Shown here piece after piece: positions 26,701 to 38,700 of a DNA stretch of 64,000 nt. The translations under genes were made by a program, and so were the position numbers. The stretch is taken from positions 15,344,880-15,408,879 of the forward strand of contig NC_082603.1 of NCBI RefSeq assembly GCF_030936135.1, in the 5' to 3' direction. Under the pieces are notes generated by a model. The model ran no database searches. It was not told where the DNA came from and saw only the letters and a program-made list of their open reading frames with translations. Positions within the stretch are counted from its first letter, which is position 1; each line of letters starts with the position of its first letter. Source of the DNA: Gavia stellata. Its lineage: Eukaryota; Chordata; Aves; Gaviiformes; Gaviidae.

Positions 26701-29700
26701 CAACTAGAAGAGAAGAAAGCAACAAATTACTGTTTGGAAATGGAATAGCAACGCTCTTGCAAAGACAACATAGTCTGTTAATAAATCTCTGTGATGTTTG
26801 CTATTTACATATCACTGCTCCTTGTCATATCCATTTTACCATCTTTAAATAATTAATTCTCTAGAGATATGATACTATCCACCTGATATCAAATAATGCT
26901 GCTGTCTACCAAGCTAGTCAAACCACCCAATCCAATCTTCAGCCCACGTAATTTAGCCTTTTCATCTATGAATCATCAATAGACAAACTTTGATTTTTTT
27001 TTTTTTTTTTTAAAGGAAGTACAAGGACTGCAGTCTGCCATGTGGGGCCTCAGCGTTCTGCTGTTCATCACCACCCTTTTCAGCCCTTCAGCAACTCTCT
27101 GTCGTGTATGACAGTGTTTATATCAAAGCCAGTTAAAATTAAGTTTCAAAGTACCAAATAATGAAAAACAGTATCCAGTGCTTCCCTAGAATCCAAATAT
27201 GTGATAATATAGTGTTCTGCCTTCGCACATTCATTTTGTAATTCTATCAAAAAAGCAGTTAACTTTGGCAAGACTCAGTCTGTTTAGAACCATGATGACT
27301 ATGGTTCACAATTCTTTTATCCTCTAGCTATTTAGTGATTTTACCCTTTGCAATTACTTCCAGTAATTTATTAAGAGCGAAGTTGGCCTCTTTGGGGATA
27401 AATTCACCCCAGCTTGCCACCAGCTCCTGAAAGCACAGATTCAACCAGTAACCTCTGTAGAAGGAAGTTGTTCAAGAGAACAAATAGCAAAAAGGCATTT
27501 TGAAGCCATGGGTTTATAAGTGAACAGAGAGGGCAGTCCTGCCCCCAGAGTGCGCATCGGGGCATTCAGAGGTGACCAGAAACATGTGATTATTCTCTGT
27601 ATCCTCTCAGTAAATGCTCAAAAACATTTTTTGTTTGTTATTTCCCAGAATCCTCACTGAACAAGACATTAGAACAGCTGCCTGCTCCTCCACTGAGATG
27701 CAATGACTCCTTCCCTGTGTCTCTACTGCAATGAAGGTACCTATGGATAATATGATGTGAACTGTCTATCTACTTCCCCCTTTTTTTTTTTTTTATTTAA
27801 GATGGCTATCACATTAACTTTTCCTCAATGTTAGCTGCAGCTGAAAAGTAAAAGCTTGCAACTACTAAATAGATTCACTTAGACAGATAAAATCATAAAA
27901 ATCTGATAAGGCTGTATCACATCTCTTGAGAAAAAACACCCTCCTCTTTTACATCAAGCACCTTACATTATGAGAAATAGGGATTGTCCTTACACAATTT
28001 CAGGCATACTTAGATTATATTATTCTTGCAATGTTCAGTACATATTTACAAAAATAATTGATTGATTAAAATCAATGTCATTCATCCCATTCTACAATGG
28101 AATAAAAAAGCAGAGGTAAAACTGGATAAATATGTATATTGGAAAAATAATGAATAAACCCTGCTATATGGCAGAGGGATAATGGTTTCTTGCGTTAATA
28201 GGCCATTTTCATATTTTTAAACATCAGGCTTTTAAAATGCAGACCTTTTGTGCATAAAATGTAATTCTGGGTGGTTAAAGAAGGAGGGTTCTAGCTAAAT
28301 TTCTCTGAAACACTTTTTAATATGACTTAGTTTTTGTTTGAAAAGAACAGCTTATCTTTGATGGGCTGAAGGACAGATTTGAAGAGGGAAGCATGCATGA
28401 TTAGTCAACATAGGCTAGGCTGTTTCTAGTCATTATACAGACGTGCAGGGATGAAAGAGGACTTCCCTAAAGTCTTCATACTCTGGGAATAATTAAGATT
28501 GTTGTGGAGCTGGGTGCCCTTCTCTCCACACTTGCCTATACAGAGACTGTGGAGCTGTTTGGGATAAGGGGCCTCCTGACCAGAAAGCGGGCACAGTACA
28601 TGCTGCCCTGGTGTGCAGGGAGCTTGCTGGGGCACTGAAATTCTGCACCGCATTTGAACTCACGTGTATTGCAACTTCACTTCTGCACAGTATTTAACTC
28701 TTGAAACATTTGCAGCATCTTTTATTGTTAACTATTTGAAAGTCATACCCAATGACGTAGCAGGGTCCAGGTCCCATGGGACAAAGCATCTTACAACAGG
28801 ACACAAACATATTCCAGCAAGCTAAATGGAAAAAATAGGCAAAGTGCCTATTGCCCTTCTTTTCAGAAATTATGCCCTTTTATCTAGATGTCCCCAAAAG
28901 TTCATTTCCTAGAATGGAAACACAGAGCAGCCAAACTTATGGAACACCCTGCACTCAGAGTTTCATCTTCATTATGTATTTTTCCATTTCTCTAATGTCA
29001 AGAAAAGGAAAGCCTCTCCTTGAACAACAGGCCCTGCATTACCCACAGTCCACCTCTACTTTGATTATGGTATTCTTAGGCAGGCAACTGTTTTAAATGG
29101 CAATATCAAACTATCAAAAATAGGCAATACATGAAGTGATATTTTATTGTGAGACACTAAAATAAAAGATGTGGATAACTTTTTTTTTTAAACTACTGTA
29201 CGTAAGCTATAATTTTATTGTTAATTACAAAATCAAAGAATTGTAAGAATTGCATTTTACTGTCTTATGACTTCACTACAGGGTTCCCGTATTATTTCTG
29301 ACTGTAATTACCCATTCTGCTAAAAGAAAAGAGATAATTCTAAAAGACTATGAATCTCCAATGTAACTGCTTACAATACTAATGAATAGGTTTATAGCCA
29401 ATTTGCTATATAGAGTATGTCAGTTCCCACAGGACATTTTTCTTCCTATCCCTTTAAAAATACAAATATAAAATGCATCTTCTAAAAGTCTAACATTTCT
29501 AAAAAGAAAGGCAAAAAATCTTCTAAACAGTGTAACTGGCTATTTAATATATGAATATTTATGGACTGTTCTGCTTAAGGCAGCAGTAGTTCTATAATTA
29601 CAGACTTCAGCTCCCAACACCTTGAAAATGTCAAATATAATTATATGGTAGAATGTGTATTGTTTTAATTACAAAATGGAATAGGAATTTTCCTGTTCCT

Positions 29701-32700
29701 AATTAGAATAATAAAACCCCCAACCTCATTTCACATATCTTGACTAATAAGTCTTTATACTCTTACTTCCTTGGTTGGCTAATGGAGAAAGATCCCTGTT
29801 TAGCTTGTAATTTAGACCTGTAAATGTAGGGTTTGACCTAAGTGGGTTTGTTTGGCTTAGAGTCTTAAAGTCAGGACCATAATGAGCATAGCTGCTGAAA
29901 AGGTTTGATTTGGGGTTTATTTATTTTTTGAAAAAAATATTTTTTTCTTTTTCCTCCTGTTATTTTCTTAAATTGTAAGTTAAAAGCTTTTATTAAGCCA
30001 TAGGACTTTGCCATTAATATTAATTAATGTTATTAATATTTAAAAAGATTTTGCTGTATTGGGCTAGGAATTGTCTAAGCATGAGAAAAGATGATCTGTA
30101 TTCCCAAGAGCTCAACAAGGATGTAAATACCTAGAGATCTTGTAAGGAGAAAAATAAAAGGTGAAAACCTCCTGTATGTTACATAGTGCAGGACAAACCA
30201 AAAGAGCATTTGGTAGCACAATAACATCTCTGAATCGATGGGATATGTAACAAATCTTCCTTCAGGCCAAGAGCCACAAGACATATATTACATATTGCAG
30301 AGAACTGAAAGGAGAGATGGCTGTGAGAGGAGTTCAGAGGTGGGAGATAACAGTTCTTCAGGTTTCCCCATCACTCTTCCGTGGGACATGCTGTGATTGC
30401 TCCTGGGACTGTTTTGGGGCGCTCCTGGTTCACTTGTGAGGGTTAAGATTACCCAGGACCAACAGTGCCAGCACAATTTGTTATTGGTCATATGATACAG
30501 CCTATGCATGGAAGCCACACTGGTCCTGCCCAAAACCCACAAGTTGGCTACCCCTTAACCACCAGGCCCAAACTTGCTGGGTCACCCCCAGGTAGATGGA
30601 AATGCTTCTGTTAAACTTCCCGATTAGTTTTCCATGGCTTCGAATGCATGAAAAGAGGAACCTGTAGAACTGTAAGCCACTAAATATAGTATTGTCATTG
30701 CTACTAAAAAGCCACAGATTTTTGTACTGAGTTTGCAAGGACTTAGGACTGGGGCTTGTCAAACATGCTTTGTCTGTACTTGTCTTGACCTGCCTGGAGC
30801 TTTGTTTTTATTCGGTTTAATTGTAACAGCAGTTTTTCTAACAACCTCAGAAATTAGGCTATGCCTAATTTGTCTTACTTTCACATATCTTTGTATGGTT
30901 TTGATTTTTGTATTTATATCTAGTAGTAACAAGTAGTTATTCCATATAAAATGAGCTATTTATGACTCTAGTGCAGCGCATCCCAAATCCTTTGTCAGGA
31001 GCAGTATGATGTTGATGGTGATTCTTCCTCACTCTAGGAACCACTTGGGTACATTTTTATGTTTGCTAATGTGCTTTTATACCTTGGTCTTTCTCTTTTG
31101 GTCTGTCTTTCAAATTACATCCCAATTTACTATATGTGGTATGGTTTACATATGTCGGATGCTTGTTCTTTATACTCTTTGTTACCCCTAGAATCAGTTT
31201 TGCCAGCTGCAGTTCTGTATTTTCTTTATCTGACCATTGGGTGAATTGTTTTCAGCCTTGAGGTCTCTTATCCTGCACCTATAACTCTACATTGCACACT
31301 CTGTAATACAGGAATACAGGTCTGGTATGACATCAGAGGTCTTGCAGATGGGGCAGTGGAAGGCCAAGCCTTAGTAGGAAAATCTTATTGGAGTAGACAG
31401 AACCCTAAATAGCACAAGGTTGTGCTTTGGATAGCTCAGCATCTGGGACACTGACTTTTGTCTCTGGCCTTCCACCAGGCACACAACCTGTTGTTCTGAA
31501 GGAAACACTGAACTGCTTGCTCTTGAGTTAAAATGTAGGACCTTTAACTTTACTATTCCACAGGGTCTCTGCAGAGCCCTAAATTTCCAACTCAAGGTGC
31601 TCCCTCTCCTCGGAGAATTTCCAAATAATCAAAGCTTCACTAAAACCACATTCTCTCTGCAAGAGTTACTGGCAAGTCAGTAGCAATCAGATATTGATGG
31701 TTTCTTAAATGACACCATGGAGACAGTGAGGCTCAAACCAAAAGAAAGGCAACAAAGGCAACAAATAAGCAAACAAAAGGCAACAAATAAGCACTGCCCT
31801 CCCCCCCCGCCCTTACCTTGAAAGAATATGCAATGGGATACATACATAATTCAAAACTCTCTGGGAATCAATAGCTTCTATAAATTCCCGTTCTCTAAAA
31901 CTGTACACTGGTAGTTATATATCCAACTCTTATATTTGCCAGCACTTAACTAAGCAAAGAGTCCATATTTATCTTCAGGAGAATAATGTCTTAAAATCCC
32001 TGGGCTTTGTGAGAGTGCAACCATGGAGTGTCACATTCTCAAATGTCTGAACCTGTTTTGTAGGTTGCAGTTATGTGACCTCCCTTTGCTTTGCTAAAAT
32101 GCACTACAGGCATTATCTCTTATCGTGAACTCATACCCAGCTCCTGTGGTGGTGTTGTATTGCGCTGTGCTGGTGGCTACCAGCAGACACTCTTTAAATA
32201 CAGGTTACAAAAGTGATTAGCCTGGGCTGTATTTCAGTCAGGCTAAGTAGGGGGAAAACCGAAATGCCCCTCTTACAATTACAGTTGCACACTGAAGTCA
32301 CTGCTCAGTATGCTGGCCAGAACGACTTGAGTGATTTCCCTTGAGGCTGGATGCAAATACAAAGGCTGTGGAATTTATTAGTTTTGCCTGCCTGGATAAA
32401 AGATAGGCAGAAAAGTGAGAAGCAGTATGTATGCAGCTTTCAGATGAAGTCAAGGCATGATTAGCCCGATGCAGAATAAAGATAGTATGACTAGGCCACC
32501 TGTCAAAAAGGGTCAAGGGATGCCCAATATGCTATTCAGAGCTTTTACATTTTGTAAATAATTTTTAGACTTGGATAGCCAGGAAATTCTTAGATCCTTA
32601 GGTCATTCTGCAACCCTTCCACAGCAAGCAAGGAGTTCCTGAGCATGGGAGCTGCCTCCTGGTGTTTCTCTTGTTTCCTGGGAATCAGGGAATCTTTGTA

Positions 32701-35700
32701 AGCGATCAAGTAAATAAACAGGATTGACTCAAAGAGATAGCTAATGAATGCCATCGGTTTCTCATCATGGAAAAAATACCAGCCAAGTACTTGGGAGAAG
32801 AATGGTCTATTTAATAATTATGTTGTGTTCGCACTGCGAGGCTGTGGCATTGTGGAAGATTCTATTAAAATGGATCATGAATGTCAGTCCTTGTGCCAAA
32901 GAATTCATGGTCTAAATGATAAGGCGCAACAGATGGATGAGACAAAAAAGTGGGCTGTGGTGGGTTGGAGGAGACAAGGTATTCTATTCTTAGCCAACTA
33001 CTAACAGTGATTGCAGCTTTCAACTGCCCTGGCTGTTGTCCTGTTGTACTTCACTGTGGGATGCACAAAAGACAGGAGGAGAGAATGGAAGAAGGACAGG
33101 TCTCTCTTATCCTGACAGGAATGAATACTGAGGTCATGACTATGATTGAATAGCTTCCAGAAATGGGTCAGGAAGAAGAAATGGTATCAGCACAAATTCT
33201 GCCATTTTCTCTTTGTTTTTGAGAACCCATGGCTCCTGCTTAGCTACACCAGTGCTGTACCTTCACCCTCAGTGAGACTGCTGTGCAGGGCTAGAATTAA
33301 GACCAAGCACAAGCTCAAAAGCATTGCAAACTGGGCTGTCATGAGGTCTTTTGAGAGACAGTACTAAGCACAGGATTGCTTGACCTAAACATCAGGTTTG
33401 TAGATTTTTTTTTAATGTTCTAAACTTAATTCTTAAATGCCTCAGGCTTATAAGAGAAGGCCTTCAGGCTTTTCAGAAGTCTAAGATGTGCATCTGTATA
33501 AAGGCTTTTTGCTTTTCTCTCTGAATTCATGTTTCTGCTGCTTCTTGTCCCTTTTTTGGATGGAGGTTTCATCTGGTCCAAAGCCATAAGGAATTGGTCT
33601 TTTCTCTAAAGGATTTTTACCTCACCATTCTCTAAGTTTTGTGGAAACTAATTGCAGAGACATGATATGATGGTCTTTCTTCTCCTAGATTTAACACTAT
33701 TGGATTTAATTTCAACTCACAGTTTAATTTCAAATCCCAGGTGTCACTGAAATCTATTATCATTACCATTTTGGAAAATTAAGTTATCCTTATTTCCAGC
33801 ATTGATTTTAGAGCTTAATTTCATTGTTCGGTGACTGCCAATTAGAGTCTAGCTTTAGAAATACAACAGATACCTTCGTGCAACTCATCAAAACTCTTGA
33901 TCTTTTGCCAAATATTAATAGAAAACCTCTCAGTCTGTGTAAGACCAAAACCAGAGATGATACATCAGTGATAAAATTCCTATTTATTTCAGAAATCTCA
34001 AAGTCATGCTGAATGCATGGTAATCCTAAAAGTGCTCATTTCTTTTTTTTTGATAAATGTATGTGAAGCAGCAATTACACAGGGAGAAACCAACAAAATA
34101 AAAATTGTTTAACAAAAATATTCTCAGGCAGGAATTATCTAAAAATACTTTAAAAATATTTCTATTTAATTAAGTACATGTGCTTAAATAGAAAACAAGT
34201 CCTTAGGCAGAAATTTTACAACACAAAAAATACCATTAATGTATTTCTTTTCAGTGTTACTTCAAATGTAATTGATCATAGAATCATAGAATGGTTTGGG
34301 TTGGAAAGGACCATAAAGATCATCCAGTTCCAACCTCCCTGCCATGGGCAAGGGCACTTTCCACTACAGTAGGTTGCTCAAAGCCCCGTCCAACCTGGCC
34401 TTGAACACTTCCAGGGATGGGGCATCCACAACTTCTCTGGGCAACCTGTTCCAGTGCCTCACCACCCTCATGGTGAAGAATTTCTTCCTTATATCTAATC
34501 TAAATCTACCCTCTTTCAGCTTAAAGCCATTACCCCTTGTCCTATCACTACATGCCCTTGTAAAGTCCCTCTCCAGCTTTCTCACAGGCCCCCTTCAGGT
34601 ACTGGAAGGCTGCTATAAGGTGTCCCCAGAGCCTTCTCTTCTTGAGGCTGAACAACCCCAACTCTGTCAGCCTGTCTTTATAGGAGAGGTGCTCCAGCCC
34701 TCTGATCATCTTTGTGGCCCTCCTCTGGACTCGCTCCAACAGAGATGATTCATTATATTAATTATTATTACAGTTAATTATGATTATTGATTAATTAAAT
34801 CAATGATTGAATTATAATCAATTAATAACTACAAACAATGAGATTTAGGATATTGCACGTATTGTTGATTATGAAACTTCTTTTGTGCTCCTGCTGCAAG
34901 GTTATGGTAAATCAAGAACAGCAACACTTCAAAAAAAGGCAGTTGTTTTCGGGTCAGTGTTACCAAACTTCAGCTAGAAGTTTCCTCAAAAACCCCATCT
35001 CTAGGGGACAAAGCTGCCAATCCCTACACAATACTACAATTTATTCTACTCTCTAAAACTCTAAAGCTCCTGTATACATAAGGTTCCAGAATAGGCTGTT
35101 ATTTATTAATTTTGGTGGCAGAGTAACAGATTTTTAATAATTATAGAAGAAAATCACAGAGAGGCGTATAAATTTTTGGAAGAGGTTATCATTTGGAAGA
35201 ATGAATCTCCTTTAATTTCTAATGTATTTGGCTCTCCTTTTACTACTGGGGTATTAGGTCAGGAGGATGGTGCTGCACTGAAAAGGGAGCAGGGCCTTCT
35301 TTCACGATGAACTACTCAAACTATACACTTGCTAAGCAAGTAGCCAAACACAGAAGGAGATCTTACATGTGGCATTTGCATTTTTCTCCCAGGACAGCCT
35401 TGGCATAGGCCTGACACCTCCCCTTTTGTTTCCCTTTTCTGCTCATTTTCTGCTGGAAGCTGGTAGTATGCAGGCTGCTCTTCTATAAGCACAGAAGTAA
35501 TGTGGAGGGTGTAACATTGATGACTTAGCCAATGAATTATATAGCTACTTTGAATGCATAGCAACCTCCTCAGGCCTCAGATAGCCCCTTTAATATTTCG
35601 GGGATGCTGGTCTCTAACGCACTGTTACGAACAAATCTGACGTCTATCCTCTGTGAGTCAGCTACATGACAAGCTCAGCTCAATGAGCAGACTGTTAAGT

Positions 35701-38700
35701 GTATTTCTCTTTCTTCCCCTCCCCTCACACAAGGTTGACTCTTTTGAGAGAAAAAACAATGTATTTAGAAAGTATTATGCTACTTCCATAGTATGGGAAT
35801 AATTTCATCTTCTACAGTTGGGGTTTTTTGTTGGATTCTTTTTTCCCCCACAAGGCTAATTTAAGCATAACAGAAAACTTATCTAGAGAGAACTGTGGCT
35901 ACACTGTGCCTCCAAGACACAGTGGTATAGTTTAAGTCTTACACTAGATCCAAACATCCTGTTCTTAGGAAGAAAGATTTAGGCCTATACCCTACTCTCC
36001 CCCTACTCTTATTCCAATCACTGCACTCCCTTGGCTTTTTGTGTCTTTTGCAGTCACACCTATACATGACTTGCAGGTGAAAAAAGTGCATAATTTAAAT
36101 GTGGTGGGTCATTCATGGTTGAATAGCTGAAAAAAATTCTACATATGACTGAGAAGTGGCACTGAGGTACCAAGTGATGTGTACAAACATTTGACATTTC
36201 AAACCTAGCTCTGTCAGTGTACATTAGAAACAAAAGGAAATAAAGCGCCTGGTGCTGAGACACAGTGAACATTCTCTACATGCACTTATTTCAGTGGAAG
36301 CTGATGACCTCCTGAGTTTTGCAGCCTGGAGTCCTACAATGATACAGATCTTGGTGCTTTCTGCTGGTGAGCATTCCATCTCCTCTGGGGAACAAGAAAA
36401 ATAAGTGGTCTTCCAGTACTGAAAGAAGTGTTTCCAAACAATCCTGGCGTAATTAACTCCTGGCTGTGCTCTGGAAAATGTAGAAAAAGAAGCTCCCTGT
36501 ATCTGTATGCATGCATCATACACAAGAGTCTAGAAGACAACGTAAGGAAAAAATTTAACTGCACAAGGGACATTGTCTGAAATATCCCTGATTTTAGTCT
36601 CTGGAAGTTAAGCAACCAACAGATGAAGGCTGTGCCACAGAAACACAATTTAGCTGGAGAATAAGTGTATCAAGTCACTCAGATTGACAACACCTTGGTA
36701 TTTTGCATTCCCACACCCGGGGCACTGGATGAAGCAATAGCGCCACTGAAGTCAAAGGCAAAAGTCATAGCGACTTCTGTGAAACCAGGATTTAAACAAG
36801 CAGTTTTTGAAGTGGGATGGCATGGGTGAAGACAGTCTTTTTCCTTCACCAAGAAGAAAAGTATCTGTCTGTCCTGCCTCTAAAGTGTGACCATTCTACC
36901 AGGAACAGAAACTACATAACCCTGGAAGTTTTCCAGATTCCTGATAAAATGCAAGACATCAATATTTCTTCTGTAAGTGAATATATTTATGATATACTCT
37001 GAATATGCTGAAGAGAAAGTCAGTTAACAAAAAGCAAAGCTTATTCCAGGAATACTCATTTTCAGTATCTCCCAGACGCATGTAGACTTTTTATCATGAA
37101 AATGAATTCCCACTAGACCAGAGGGACTATGAATTTTCATGGCAAGTTTTGTCTTTCTCAGCTATGCAAATGAAGCTCAGATAACCCATACATTCTACAG
37201 AACCCTAAAATGCCACAAGCATAATTAGGAATAAAACAGGCCAAGCTGCCTGACAGTGCCGATTACCATGTGTTTCAGGTAAGCGTGATGCACAAGGCAA
37301 TCTAAAACTATTCAGCTCTCAGGAGTGTGTGCTGATCACAGGCTCTGCTAAGCAGAAGTATTACCAGTGTTTTAAAATAACCTCTAAAACATTCTTACGA
37401 TACGTAGGATAAATCATCAACTTATTTTATCTTATGAATCATGAAACTTGAAAATATGTAACTGAAAATGTGTTAAGATTTATTTCATAATGCTCATTTG
37501 TTTGCCTCTGATGTTTTTAGAGAATGACCCATCCACATTTTTCAGAAGCTCCATCTCTTCATTTTATTTCCTTTTCATTTCTATGTCTTCCAAAGCTCTA
37601 GCCTGACTCTCCTTTTGCATTTCCTGTGTAAATGAAGAATAGTTCTAGTGATAACAATGATCTTAAGAGGGGCATATTGGTTTTATGTTTTAACTCTGCT
37701 GTTGGTAAAATCTGCTAGTTTGAATTATTCTTAAATTAGACTGAAACCAAAATCGGGCCCAGGGTATTTCTTTTTAAGTTAACCATCAGTTGGTCTGCAT
37801 ACATTCTTCATAATCATATTTTATCCAATCCTGACAGTTACTGCCACCAAACACATTTGTTTACAGGAGCTAGTCTCATTCATAACACATTCTTAAGGAA
37901 CTTAATAGCAGAAAACCCTGCGTTAGAACTGTATTTGTTTGCTGCTATTTCTAAAGATAAGGTCCTTCTGAAGCACAGAATCTGTCTTTACTTGTTCTGC
38001 ATACCTGAATTATATTAGTTATTACAGATATTTTTTCACTCTTTAACTGTATAATATATTTCATTTGTATAACATGAACACATCCCTTTCCTACTGCTTT
38101 GGAATTTTTACTTTCTCCTTGACCCAACATCCTTTTTTCTGTGTCTTTCCTTTTGTCTAGTGTTTGAGAGAAAAAACAGCACTTTTTTTTTTAATGTATT
38201 TTCTAAACAATCTGCTTTTCCTTTGACCTAGACCTCCTCAGTCTTGATGCAAAGTGGATGACAGCAAACCCTGATTTTCTTGGTTGAAGGTGCAAACTTA
38301 ATGTGCTATGGGTTTTTTTGTTGCAATTCAGGGTGGGGAGGGACTGTCTGCTATGAATGGGACAGGTAAAATGGAAGTGAATGAGTGGCAGAAGACAAAA
38401 AAAACAAAAGAATTGACAGCATTCAGAGGAAGGAGGTTGAAAGCCTGTTTCCCATCATCTGTTCAATCACCATTCATGAAAGTAAAAGCTTTAAAATTCA
38501 GAGAGCCTTAATTAAATAGGGTAAGTTTTATTTTTAAGTAGTTGGCTGTTGTTGGATTGCATTAGGAACTTAACCTCCTGCTTACAAAGGAAATCCCTAT
38601 CACATAGCAATGCCAGTCAACCACACTGGGTGACTCCTCTGTCCCTTACACTTGTGAACTTCTCATTGCAATTAAATTATCTTTGATTAAATCGCTCTTT

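Noticed and set aside
34344..34748. 134-codon plus-strand frame
   Set aside because: It is the reverse of the CR1 copy at 34275-34742; the meaningful translation is on the minus strand and belongs to the transposon.
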